A stretch of 64,000 nucleotides of DNA from JADLGL01 sp963823045 (GTDB lineage Bacteria > Pseudomonadota > Alphaproteobacteria > Rhizobiales > Kaistiaceae): contig CAWGKA010000005.1 of NCBI GenBank assembly GCA_963823045.1, positions 124,001 through 188,000 on the forward strand, given 5' to 3'. How positions within the stretch are numbered: position 1 is the stretch's first letter; the number at the start of each line of letters is the position of its first letter. A program made the position numbers and the translations under genes. A model generated the notes under the pieces. It worked only from the letters and a program-made list of their open reading frames with translations. It made no database searches and was not told where the DNA came from. Of this stretch, positions 52,715-61,585 are shown piece after piece.

Positions 52715-53044
52715 TCAGACCATGTCCTTCAGCTTCTTCAGCGGCAGGACCTTGACCCGGGTGCTCGCCGGCTTCGCCTTGACATCCATCAGCTCGCCGG
52801 GACGGAAGGGGTTGGGAACGCCCTTCTTGGCCTTCTGCGCGGGCTTGGTCACCGTCTTGATCTTCATCAGGCCGGGGATCGTCACATAGCCGACGGCGCC
52901 TTTGGCGACGTGACGCTCGATGACCGAATCGAGCGCGTTGAAGACCGATCCGACATCGCGCTTCGTAAGGCCGGTGGTTTCCGCGATATCGGAAAGCATC
53001 TGCGACTTGTTCATTGCCTCGGTTACTTTCTTAGGTCTTGCCAA
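52715..53044 (-). CDS. HU-family DNA-binding protein, TTG start
   Basis: A 109-residue HU-like protein: MNKSQMLSDIAETTGLTKRD, VGSVFNALDSVIERHVAKGA, GYVTIPGLMKIKTVTKPAQK and NPFRPGELMDVKAKPAST. The Gly-Tyr strand and the proline arm (NPFRPGE) match the family. The start is TTG 53044 because GGAGGAACTACA stands just before it; this adds a basic leader MARPKKVTEA. The longer ATG-started frame is not supported. Such variants with a different arm tip are the 'HU-like' group common in Rhizobiales. Confidence 0.9.
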   Translation of the reverse strand: MARPKKVTEAMNKSQMLSDIAETTGLTKRDVGSVFNALDSVIERHVAKGAVGYVTIPGLMKIKTVTKPAQKAKKGVPNPFRPGELMDVKAKPASTRVKVLPLKKLKDMV

Positions 53045-53432
53045 TGTAGTTCCTCCAATTGGGATGACGCTGCTGGGTCGGAAAGGGATGCGGAGCCGGA
53101 CGTGAACCCACCGTCGGCCCGGAATGCCGCGCGCTACCATGATTCTGATGCTGGCAGCGACGCCTTTCTTCTGGAAAAGCCGATAATTCGTGATACCGCA
53201 AGCGCCCTCGCGCCTGGTCGCAGGTCGACGCAGGCAGGTTGAGCACCAGCCCGGGGCGAGGCGAGCCATCGCCTGCACGTTCCACGCTCATGACCATTGC
53301 CCAAGAAATGCCCCCAGGTGCCTTAGTTCTCAACAGGTCTTGGGCTGACCGCCGCCCCTATAAGGTTTTCCTATGCAGCGAAGCTGGCCAGGGCTATTCT
53401 TGCGATGGGGAAATAAGAGGGAGGCGCGACAG
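53045..53432. other. Divergent promoter region of the HU-like and LuxR-type genes
   Basis: No gene seen. It carries the ribosome sites of both neighbours (GGAGGA for the HU-like gene, GAGGGAGG for the regulator). Confidence 0.45.
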
Positions 53433-54573
53433 GTGACGACCCAGTCGCCTGTCTCGCCGCTAAAAACAATGAACGCAGCGGCAGGACTGCTCGACCTAGT
53501 CGGGCAAGGCTATCGTCACGCGATCGAGGGACAGGCCGACTGGCAACGGCTGATGGTCGCGGCGACTGATCATTTTGATGCCCAATATGCCGGCATCAAA
53601 ACGCAGATTTCGACCGACAACAACGGGGTCGTCCGCGGGCAATATTCTTTTGCCTCGTCCGAAGAGGCCGGATTCGTCGAGTCAGAAATCTTGTGGGAGC
53701 CGAATCTCGCCAAATCCGCTGGTCGGGCGCACGCTTGCCGCGCCGCCTGGGCGGATATTGATCGATCGGCTGAAGGGCGATCCTGCGCTGCGCGACAGCG
53801 ATTATTTCCGCAAGAACATCCTCCCGTACGATCACTGTCTGTCGGTGATGCACCATTCGCCGGAGGAAGACACCTTCGTCTGCCTCCTGCGCGATCCGTC
53901 TCTTCCGGCGTTCGGCGAGCGCTCGATCTCCGAGTTCGCTCTTTTCGCCCGGCATCTTCATGACGCGGCGACCCTGGCGCGCCGAGCAAGCGTTTCGGCA
54001 CGGGCGCAGACCGAGGATTCCTTCGACTGCATGATCAACCCCGTGTTCGTCCTGCGCCCCGACGGCCGGATCTTGCGGGCCAATACGATCGCCCGCCGCA
54101 TGCTCGATGTCGGAGACCTCGTGCGCGACCGGGACGGCCGCCTGTCGGTGATCTCGCAAACGCCGCTCAATCTCCTTATCCGCACTGCGTTGACCGGCTC
54201 GGCGCAGACATTCCGCGTCACGCGTTCCGGAGCCTCGGCGCTGCACGCGGTTGTCAGCACGGCGCCGGACGCCTGGTCTGGCGGCGTCACCGACGCCGTT
54301 GTCCTGGTGCTCGGCAACCCGGGCAATCCTCCGCTTCCGTCAGAAGGATTGCTGCAGGATCAATTCAGCCTGACACAGGCGGAAGCGCGTTTCGCCCGGC
54401 GTTTCGTCCTGTCCAAATCGCTGCCGGCGGCAGCGGAAGAACTCGGCATCAGCCGAGAGACGGCGCGTCGTCATATCAAGGCGGTCTTCGAGAAGACGGA
54501 GACGCACAGCCAGGTGGAGTTAACACATCTGCTGCTGTTGCATCCGCACGCGATCCTCAGCGCCCTGGGCTAG
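53433..54573 (+). pseudogene. LuxR-type HTH regulator with PAS-like sensor, one frameshift
   Basis: GTG 53433 follows GAGGGAGGCGCGACAG. The N-terminal part reads AAGLLDLVGQGYRHAIEGQA through ESEILWEPN. Near 53710 the frame slips by one base to read NPLVGRTLAAPPGRILIDRL, open to 54573. The sensor region has PAS-like strands (NPVFVLRPDGRILRANTIAR). The C-terminal domain is a LuxR-type HTH: FSLTQAEARFARRFVLSKSL, PAAAEELGISRETARRHIKA, VFEKTETHSQVELTHLLL. It ends before a terminator shared with the convergent PQQ dehydrogenase gene and could be its regulator. About 380 residues when repaired. Confidence 0.75.
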
Positions 54574-54620
54574 ACGCTTCGGCCCGGCCTCCACGGCGAC
54601 GGCTGACACCACAAACGAAA

Positions 54621-54648
54621 CGGGCCCCGGACGGAAGTCCGGGGCCCG
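54621..54648. terminator. Bidirectional terminator
   Basis: CGGGCCCCGGAC (54621-54632) and GTCCGGGGCCCG (54637-54648) form a perfect 12-bp stem with loop GGAA; TGGTTTTGC follows on the plus strand. It sits between the convergent regulator and dehydrogenase genes. Confidence 0.9.
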
Positions 54649-54673
54649 CTGGTTTTGCGTGGCAGTCTAAGGA

Positions 54674-56644
54674 CTACATGCCGCCGGCAACGGCGTCAGG
54701 CAGCGCGAAGACGTAGAGGGTCGAACCAGCGCGACGATAGCGATCTGCATCGCCAGCAGCGTCACCGGCAAGCACCTGACCGGTGTTCGAACCAGACGCG
54801 ATGATGGCGATGTATTGCTTGCCATCATGCATGTAGGCGATTGCCGACTGGTTGTAGTTCGAACCCGTCGGGAACGACCAAACCAACTCGCCGCTCTCGG
54901 CGTTGTAGGCGTGCATGGCACCGTCATGGTTGCCACCCTGGAACACCAGGCCGCCGGCTGTCGAGAAGACCGGAACGTTGTTGCCTGGCGACAGGATGCC
55001 GCCGCCGGTGTCGCCGAAGTCAATCGTCCAGCGAGCGTCGCCCGCCACCGGATCGAGGGCCTGCAGCTGACCACGAATGTTGGTCGGCTGACCGTCGAGA
55101 CCGAACGGACCGTAGATCGGGCCGAGCGGGTTGAACGACTGAAGGACGTAGCCTTCACCAGCGACGTATTCACCCTCGACGGCACGGAGGCCGCCGCAGC
55201 TGTTGGTGGTCGACACATAGTAGAGGCCGGTCTGGTCAGAATAGGATTCATTCTGCCAGTTGCGGGCCTGAATGAACGGACAGACATAGACTTCGGTACC
55301 GGTGAAGTCCGGGTCGGCCCGCTGGGCGTCGGTGAAGATATCCTGACCGGTCGTGTAGTTGGCACGATCGGCCTGGTTGGTGAACTCGATGGTCTCGATG
55401 TTGTAGCTCGGACGACCGGTCTCGAGGTTCACGCCCGTCATGAAGTTGACGTAGACGAACGGCCAAGGGTCGTTGATGATCTGGCCAGTGGCGCGATCCC
55501 AAACGTAGAAGTAGCCCTGACGCGAAGCCTTCATGGCGGTGTGCTCGACGGAGCCGTCACCGTTCATGTCGACGTCAACGAGCGGCGTGTTGAGCGGCTC
55601 GTCATAGTCCCAGGACTCCTGCGGCGCCATGTTGTAGGCCCACAGCAGCTCACCAGTGGTGGCGTCACGGGACATCATCGAGGCGCACCAGTTGTTCTGG
55701 TAGCTGTTGATGCCGTTGTTGGCGTCGAGATCGACAACGCCCCACTCACGACGATAGTCCGGGTTCCACGGACCGCAGTTGCCGGTCGAGTAGTAGAACG
55801 CGTTCAGGTCGGGATCGTAGGTGAAGTAGCCCCAGACGGTGCCACCGCCACGACGCCAGGAATCGCCATACCAAGTGCTGAGCGAGCCCTTCTTGTCGTC
55901 TTCGTAATACGGGTTGAAGCGCGGTCCAATGCCGACTTCGTTGTCCGGACCCATGTTGTACATGATCCACTGGGTCTGGCCGGTGTGGATGTCGAAGGCC
56001 GAAACGTGGCCGCGAACACCGGACTCACCACCCTCGATGCCGATGATGTAGAGATCGTCGATGATGATGCCGTTGCCCGGCGTATGCTCGCGGATGGTGA
56101 CGTCGGCACCGATCGAGCGCCACAGCGCCTCACCGGTTTCGCCGTCGAGAGCGAAAACCTGACCGTCAATGGTGTGGTAGTAGATGTTGCCTTCGGCGTA
56201 CTGGAGGCCGCGGGTCTGGGCGCCGCAGCAGGCCTGAAGGCCATGCTCGCGGTCAACGTCCGGGCGGAACTCCCAGAGGATCTTGCCGCTGTCGTTGAGG
56301 TCGAGGGCCAGAACCTCGTTCGGAGCCTGACCCGAGCCTTCCGACTGGTTGACCGGCGAAACGATGTACATGGTGTTGCCGACCACGAGCGGGGAGGCCT
56401 CGTACTGGTCGAGAACGCCGAGCTGCATCGTCCAGGCAATGGTCAGATCGGCAACGTTCGACAGATTGATCTGATCGAGCGATGAGAAGTTGTGGCCGTC
56501 ATAGGTGATGTTCGGCTGAACAACATCGCCGGCAGCGATGTGATCCATGACGTCCTGGTTGGCGAAGGCCGACGTGGCCAAACCGCAGCCCGCGGCCAGG
56601 GCAACCGCGGACGCGGTCGCCTTCAGGTATGTACTCCTGGTCAT
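54674..56644 (-). CDS. PQQ-dependent alcohol dehydrogenase, lanthanide type (XoxF/ExaF-like)
   Basis: A 656-residue eight-bladed quinoprotein. Signal peptide to TSAFA-NQ; the start follows AAGGGAAG. Key residues: adjacent cysteines in LQACCGAQTRG, the metal-ligand Glu in GGESGVRGH, Asn in YYSTGNCGPWN, catalytic Asp in SWDYDEPLN and Arg in KASRQGYFYVWDR. The extra Asp two residues after the catalytic Asp (WDYD) is the signature of lanthanide-dependent enzymes; calcium MxaF types have Ala or Ser there. It oxidises methanol or another alcohol in the periplasm and donates electrons to a cytochrome c. No xoxG/xoxJ or pqq genes are adjacent. Confidence 0.88.
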   Translation of the reverse strand: MTRSTYLKATASAVALAAGCGLATSAFANQDVMDHIAAGDVVQPNITYDGHNFSSLDQINLSNVADLTIAWTMQLGVLDQYEASPLVVGNTMYIVSPVNQSEGSGQAPNEVLALDLNDSGKILWEFRPDVDREHGLQACCGAQTRGLQYAEGNIYYHTIDGQVFALDGETGEALWRSIGADVTIREHTPGNGIIIDDLYIIGIEGGESGVRGHVSAFDIHTGQTQWIMYNMGPDNEVGIGPRFNPYYEDDKKGSLSTWYGDSWRRGGGTVWGYFTYDPDLNAFYYSTGNCGPWNPDYRREWGVVDLDANNGINSYQNNWCASMMSRDATTGELLWAYNMAPQESWDYDEPLNTPLVDVDMNGDGSVEHTAMKASRQGYFYVWDRATGQIINDPWPFVYVNFMTGVNLETGRPSYNIETIEFTNQADRANYTTGQDIFTDAQRADPDFTGTEVYVCPFIQARNWQNESYSDQTGLYYVSTTNSCGGLRAVEGEYVAGEGYVLQSFNPLGPIYGPFGLDGQPTNIRGQLQALDPVAGDARWTIDFGDTGGGILSPGNNVPVFSTAGGLVFQGGNHDGAMHAYNAESGELVWSFPTGSNYNQSAIAYMHDGKQYIAIIASGSNTGQVLAGDAAGDADRYRRAGSTLYVFALPDAVAGGM

Positions 56645-57101
56645 TTCTTCCCTTTCGACCCTCGTGACGGGTCAGCTTGTTGTTTTTCTTTTTCTTGTTT
56701 TTCGAGTCCCGCAATCGGCGGTTCCCGCCGCGCGCACCCGGAGGAATTGCCTGCACGGTCGCCGGTTGAGTGTCATGCCCCAACTGGGTCATCAGTCGGC
56801 TTTAACCTACCGCCCGGCAATAAACCTAACTACAAGATACAACAAAACACTCAAAAATGGCCTCGCAACCCAGATGGGTCACGACAGTAGTTCTCAACTA
56901 TTCTACGAACGGATCAGGCGCCTCTAATTCACTCCGCAAAACGACAAGGCACAAAGGGATCCGTCCCTATTGCCGATCGGAGCAGATTGGTGCCTGCGAC
57001 TCCCGCCGCGGGGAGGTGGACGGAAGACAGCTTCCCTCCCTCCTGGAAGAGCTATATCCGCCTCCCCGCACCCTTCCCTGACCTGAAAGGCAGGCGCGTT
57101 C
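56645..57101. promoter_or_regulatory. Promoter region of the PQQ dehydrogenase gene
   Basis: A 457-base gap between the ApbE stop and the dehydrogenase start, both minus strand. Around 56818-56860 it is AT-rich for this genome (AATAAACCTAACTACAAG and the following A-rich bases), a likely regulatory spot. Close to the ApbE stop, AGGCGC and GCGCCT can form a short hairpin followed by TGCCTTTC. No coding evidence. Confidence 0.45.
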
Positions 57102-58091
57102 TCAGGCGCCTGACGACTGGGGCCCGAGGTCTGCCGGCTCGGGCTGTCGCAGGGCGCCGGTGGCGATCTCGGCAATGCCGGCCTGCTCGCGGATGAAGAA
57201 CAACGCATCGAGCCCTAGGGCCGTGGCCATCACCGGGCCCCGCTCCTCCCCGAGCACCATCAGCGCGGTCGCCCATGCGTCGGCGCTCATGCAATCGTCG
57301 GCCAAAACCGTGACCGAGGCGACCTTGGAGTCGGCCGGCCGGCCGGAGGCGGGATCGATGGTGTGGGAGTAGTCTCGGCCGTCCTTGGACACCCAGTGCC
57401 GGTAGTCGCCTGAGGTGGCGATGGCGCAATCCTTCAGCTCAACGACACCGGCCACTTCGCGCGTTTGGCGATGCGGGCGCTCGACGCCGACGGCCCAAGG
57501 CATGCCGCCGGGCTTTGCCCCAGACGCGCGCATCTCGCCATCGATCGAAACGAGATAGTCAGTGATGCCCGCGCGTTCGAGCACATGGGCGAGTTGATCG
57601 ACGCCGAAACCCTTGGCGATGCCGCTGAGGTCGATCGCGATGGGCGATCGTTTTCTGAGCCGCCGCCCTTCCCAATCGAGGTCCAGCGTGGCGAAGCCGG
57701 GTCTTGCCGCCGCCTCGGCCGCGTCGATCCTGGCGCCGTCTGGCCGCCTGCCGCTCGGGCCGAAGCCCCAGGCATTGACGATGTCGCCAACCCCGATGTC
57801 GAACGCGCCATTGCTGGCTTGGCCGATCTCGATTGCCGCGCGTATGACGGACAACATCTCCGCAGGCAGATCCACCCAGACCTCGACCGCGGCGTTGTTG
57901 AAACGGCAGATGTCGGAGCCTGGTTTCCAGGTCGACATTTGCCGGTCGACCTCGTTGACGGCCTGTTGCAGTTGCTCATGAAGCGGCTGAAGAGCTGAGC
58001 CCGGCCGCGCATAGAACACGACCGAGTAGCGCGTCCCCATGGTCGGACCGTTGAGGGCGTGGCGATGCAACGCTTCCGGTTCAGTAGACAT
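57102..58091 (-). CDS. apbE: FAD:protein FMN transferase
   Basis: ApbE attaches FMN to Thr/Ser of target proteins. Motifs: GPTMGTRYSVVF, DIGVGDIVNAWGFGP, AIDLSGIAKGFGVDQLA, YLVSIDGEMRASG, YSHTIDPASGRPADS and the Mg site ADAWATALMVLG. ATG 58091 overlaps the preceding stop by 11 bases, so the gene belongs to one operon with the reductase and the DUF2271 protein. Odd point: no signal peptide or lipobox is visible after this start, nor in the upstream extension, while most ApbE proteins work in the periplasm. An N-terminal indel is possible. Confidence 0.9.
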   Translation of the reverse strand: MSTEPEALHRHALNGPTMGTRYSVVFYARPGSALQPLHEQLQQAVNEVDRQMSTWKPGSDICRFNNAAVEVWVDLPAEMLSVIRAAIEIGQASNGAFDIGVGDIVNAWGFGPSGRRPDGARIDAAEAAARPGFATLDLDWEGRRLRKRSPIAIDLSGIAKGFGVDQLAHVLERAGITDYLVSIDGEMRASGAKPGGMPWAVGVERPHRQTREVAGVVELKDCAIATSGDYRHWVSKDGRDYSHTIDPASGRPADSKVASVTVLADDCMSADAWATALMVLGEERGPVMATALGLDALFFIREQAGIAEIATGALRQPEPADLGPQSSGA

Positions 58092-60282
58092 CTTCGAGAT
58101 AGCGTCCCCCCGCCTTGAGCGCACCGACATCCATGCCGAGCGGTGCAACGATCTCGTCCACGGTCCTGCGCACGCCGGCCGCCATATCCTTGCCACCGCA
58201 GACGAGTATCTGCGCGCCACGTTTCAGCAGGGTCTGAAGGACCTCTGCGTCGCCGCGCAGGCGATCCTGCACATAGGAGCCGCCGACGATACGGGAAAAG
58301 GCGGTCACCAATCGGCTAAGGCGCAACTCGCGAAGGAGCGCTTCCAGCTTCTCGCCATAGAGGAAGTCTGAGCGCGGATCGCGACCGCCCCAGTAGAGAT
58401 AGACCGGCCGACGGCGGCGATTGGCGGCGGCGAAACCGACCAACGGTGCGATGCCGGTGCCGGCCCCGATGAGGATGACCGGCTTTCGCCCTTTGTGTGG
58501 CCGGAAGGCCGGGTTGGCCTTGATGAACGCCTCGACGGTGTCGCCGGGCTGCAGGCCGTGCAGGAACTCAGAGCAAACGCCGCCAGACTGTTTGCGCACG
58601 CAAACTTCGAGGTATCCATCGCGGCTCGATGAGGCGAGCGAATAGTAGCGCGGCGCCACCGCACCCGGAGGAATGATGCCGACGAGGTCGCCGGCCTCGA
58701 ACCGCGCCAGCCTTGCCGTCCGCCTCCCGCCGCGTGGCAGCACAAAGCGCAGCACCGCCGTCGGCGCCTGCACCTCGGCGCCGTAGTCGGTGCGTTTGTC
58801 CAGCGTCAGCGTTGCCGTCTTGGGCCGCGCAACGACGTGGCGCAGTTCAAGCGGAACGCCGAGGCGATCGCCAACCTCGACACCCCAGCGTTCGAAGGAT
58901 TGAGAAGACTGGCGATCGACCGCGTCGAAAGCCGCGAAGTGCGTCCAACCCTTATCGACCAGGGCCGCTTCGACGTCTTCGGCAAACTTGCAGAATTGCG
59001 GGAAGGAGCGATCGCCGAAGCCAAGCACGGCGAACGGCAGGGGCTTGCCGCGCCATCGCTGCAAGCGGTGCATGAAGCGGTTCGCAGAGGCCGGCGGACC
59101 GCCGTCGCCATATGTGGCGGTGAGCACGAATATCCGCTCGGCCTTCGTATAGCTGCGCGCAAGCCGGTTCATCGATGCAACATGGGGGCGGAAGCCCGCA
59201 TCGCGCAGGGAGGCGTGCAGCACGCCGGCGAAGCCCCAGGTGGAGTTGCCTTCGCTGCCGACGAGGATGACCGTGTCCGCGGCGCCGGGGCGAACATTGC
59301 CGAGGATGTGCGGTCCTTCTTTCCGGCGACGCCACCAGATGGCCACGCCGCTGACGGCCATGACGGGAACGGACAGCGCGGCGAGGCCCAAGAGGATGCC
59401 CAGCCACCAAGCGCCTTGGCCGGTGTGGAGGAGGTAGACCGCCTCATAGAGGCGCTGGCCGAAACTGTTCGGCGTGAACAGCAGCAGCGCACCGGTCGCC
59501 TGATCGACATAGCCTATGCCGGCCGAGGTGGTCATCGTGAACACGTCGGTAGCATCGCCGGCAAATGGGAAGACAAGTTCGCGCAGCGCCGAAAGCGGCG
59601 TGTCCTGCATCGCCGCGAGTTCGGCGATCGGCGCGGGCGTTCCGCCATCGACATTGTCGGGAAACGGCAGGAAGGCGTTCGAGCCGTCGGCTACGACGCC
59701 GAGCGTCACCAGGGACATGTAGACGCCGGTGAGTGCCGAAAGCATGAGCCCGACGATGACGAGGCGCGAAAGATTGACGTGAAGCCGGTGCCAGCCAACT
59801 CCGCCCTTCGCGCGCCTGAAGAGATGCCGCCAGCCGCCAACGCGGCGCACGACCATCATCATGCCTGAGAAGGCAAGGATGGCGAGCGCCGCGGCGCCGA
59901 TGCCGGCGACGATACGGCCGCCCTCACCCATGAAGAGCGAACGATGCAACTCGGTGAAGAAGCTGAACGTGCCCGAGGGTTCGTACGGCCCAAGGCTCGC
60001 GCCGGTGGCCGGGTCAATATAATCGGCCGCAGCATTGCCGGTTGCGTCGTAGTAATAGACGATGACCGATCCGGAGGCCGTGCGCACAACCTTGTCGATG
60101 TCGGAATAATTGTCGGCGACCGCGGCCGCGACATCCGCGACGCTGAGGCCGGCAACATCATTGCCGGAGGCGGCAAGTATTTCGGTCGCCGGGTTGACGG
60201 ACAGGACCGCCCCGGTGATCGCCATGAAGCAGACGATCACCGACGCCGCCAAGGCGAACGCGGCATGGATGCGGCGGATCAT
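58081..60282 (-). CDS. PepSY-TM / flavodoxin / FNR fusion reductase
   Basis: A 733-residue membrane flavoprotein. Residues 1-320 are PepSY-TM with four helices and His residues placed for haem (TELHRSLFMG, VGWHRLHVNLSRLV, AVYLLHTGQGAWW). Residues ~340-480 are a flavodoxin domain (ILVGSEGNSTWGFAG, VLTATYGDGGPPASA, VLGFGDRSFPQFCKFAEDVE), and ~490-733 an FNR-type domain (RYYSLASSS, GGVCSEFLHGLQPGD, IGAGTGIAPLVGF) ending in LEDVY with the terminal aromatic of CysJ-like reductases. It should move electrons from NADPH through FAD and FMN, then haem, to the periplasm. Its likely acceptor is the DUF2271 protein. Confidence 0.9.
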   Translation of the reverse strand: MIRRIHAAFALAASVIVCFMAITGAVLSVNPATEILAASGNDVAGLSVADVAAAVADNYSDIDKVVRTASGSVIVYYYDATGNAAADYIDPATGASLGPYEPSGTFSFFTELHRSLFMGEGGRIVAGIGAAALAILAFSGMMMVVRRVGGWRHLFRRAKGGVGWHRLHVNLSRLVIVGLMLSALTGVYMSLVTLGVVADGSNAFLPFPDNVDGGTPAPIAELAAMQDTPLSALRELVFPFAGDATDVFTMTTSAGIGYVDQATGALLLFTPNSFGQRLYEAVYLLHTGQGAWWLGILLGLAALSVPVMAVSGVAIWWRRRKEGPHILGNVRPGAADTVILVGSEGNSTWGFAGVLHASLRDAGFRPHVASMNRLARSYTKAERIFVLTATYGDGGPPASANRFMHRLQRWRGKPLPFAVLGFGDRSFPQFCKFAEDVEAALVDKGWTHFAAFDAVDRQSSQSFERWGVEVGDRLGVPLELRHVVARPKTATLTLDKRTDYGAEVQAPTAVLRFVLPRGGRRTARLARFEAGDLVGIIPPGAVAPRYYSLASSSRDGYLEVCVRKQSGGVCSEFLHGLQPGDTVEAFIKANPAFRPHKGRKPVILIGAGTGIAPLVGFAAANRRRRPVYLYWGGRDPRSDFLYGEKLEALLRELRLSRLVTAFSRIVGGSYVQDRLRGDAEVLQTLLKRGAQILVCGGKDMAAGVRRTVDEIVAPLGMDVGALKAGGRYLEDVY

Positions 60283-60302
60283 GGGAGGCGCCTTTCGCCG
60301 TG

Positions 60303-60785
60303 CTACATCTGGACGGTCAGGGACGACACATAGCCGGCGCCGCTGAAGGCCTGACCTGAATTGGTCTGCTGAAGCGGGATGACGATGTCAGCGGAATAAT
60401 AGGAGCCGTGCTCCGAGGCACTGTCGACATGGATCTCATAGCCGGCATCGATCAGTGCGTCGGCGATATCGAGCGATACCGAGAAGGTGCGGCCGCTGCC
60501 GACGCTGGCGCCGGTGACACCATCGAGCCTGCCGGCCGCCGCAACGCCGCGATACCAGGTACGCAGTTCGCGGTAATATCGGGCGTTCCGACCGGCGACA
60601 TAGAGGGTTGACTGATAGTTGCCCGCGGCGTCGGTGACATAGATGGCGACATAGGCGGCGTTACCGCGCCAAGTCGCCATCTCGCCGGAGATGGTCACGG
60701 ATTTCGCCATCGCGAGGCGGGGGACGGTCAATGCGGTCGTCACGGCGAGGGCGGCGACGAGAGGCTTGAGGTAGGATCTTTTCAT
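60303..60785 (-). CDS. Exported DUF2271 protein with an ApbE flavinylation motif
   Basis: A 160-residue periplasmic protein. Signal peptide MKRSYLKPLVAALAVTTALT to LAMAK. The DUF2271 strands follow (YVAIYVTDAAGNYQSTLYVA, GRNARYYRELRTWYRG). Residues 88-94 read DGVTGAS, matching the D-x-x-[ST]-G-A-[ST] motif at which ApbE links FMN, with Ser94 as the expected site. It is the first gene of the DUF2271 / PepSY-reductase / apbE operon and is divergent from the two-component system by 143 bases. ATG 60785 lacks a clear ribosome site; the longer frame is not exported, so it was rejected. Confidence 0.8.
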   Translation of the reverse strand: MKRSYLKPLVAALAVTTALTVPRLAMAKSVTISGEMATWRGNAAYVAIYVTDAAGNYQSTLYVAGRNARYYRELRTWYRGVAAAGRLDGVTGASVGSGRTFSVSLDIADALIDAGYEIHVDSASEHGSYYSADIVIPLQQTNSGQAFSGAGYVSSLTVQM

Positions 60786-60928
60786 CGGGGGGCAGCCTGG
60801 CTTGGGGACGTTGCGCCAGGACTTGCCATGCCAAGCTGACATGGCGCTGAAAGCTTCTCGGAAAGGTCTTCAGCTTAGTGTCAGTTTCATAAGCCATTTC
60901 CGCATCGCCGAATGGAGGCTCTGATCAA

Positions 60929-61585
60929 GTGCGCGTGCTGCTTATCGAGGACGACCATGTGCTCGGCGCGGCGATTCGCGACCACATCGCCTCGACCGGC
61001 CATGGTGTCGATTGGGTGCAACGGATCGATGACTCGCGCCTGGCGCTCGCCGCCGCGCCGTACCAGCTCGTCCTCCTTGACCTCAATCTCCCGGACGGGC
61101 GCGGCCTCGACCTGCTGCGCGAGATGAGGAAGGCCAACAACACGACGCCTGTCATCATCGTCACGGCGCAGGACCAGATCGCGGTGCGCATCGAGGGTCT
61201 CAATTCCGGCGCAGACGACTATCTCATAAAGCCGTTCGACCTCAGCGAAATGAGTGCCCGCCTGGCCGCGGTGGCGCGCCGCTACGCCGCCAACCCGGTG
61301 CCGGAAATCAAGGTCGGCAACGTATCGATCGACCTTACCCGCAAGATCGTCTCCGTCGGCGACGAGCCGGCAAGCCTCACCGCGCGCGAATGGGCGGTTC
61401 TCGAGCGTCTCCTCCAGCGCCGCGGCGCCATCGTCAGCAAGAGCGACATCGAAGATTCGCTCTACGCCTTCGGCGCCGAAGTCGAGAGCAACGCCGTTGA
61501 GGTCTATGTCAGTCGCCTGCGCAAGAAGCTCGGCCGCGATTTCATCAAGACCTCGCGCGGTCTCGGCTACCTGGTAGGCACCTGA
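60929..61585 (+). CDS. OmpR/PhoB-family response regulator
   Basis: A 218-residue regulator. The receiver has acidic EDD at 8-10, phospho-Asp in LVLLDLNLPDGRGL, Thr in IIVTAQD and Lys in DYLIKPFD. The winged helix follows (LTAREWAVLERLLQRRGAIV, VEVYVSRLRKKLGRDFIKTS, GLGYLVGT). It starts with GTG 60929, 10 bases after GGAGG. It overlaps the kinase gene by one base (TGATG). Most like the QseB/TctD type. It probably controls the divergent flavin operon. Confidence 0.92.
   Translation: MRVLLIEDDHVLGAAIRDHIASTGHGVDWVQRIDDSRLALAAAPYQLVLLDLNLPDGRGLDLLREMRKANNTTPVIIVTAQDQIAVRIEGLNSGADDYLIKPFDLSEMSARLAAVARRYAANPVPEIKVGNVSIDLTRKIVSVGDEPASLTAREWAVLERLLQRRGAIVSKSDIEDSLYAFGAEVESNAVEVYVSRLRKKLGRDFIKTSRGLGYLVGT

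Noticed and set aside
54815..56485. A 556-codon open frame on the plus strand
   Set aside because: Fully antisense to the PQQ dehydrogenase gene, which has all family motifs; composition is typical of a high-GC shadow frame.
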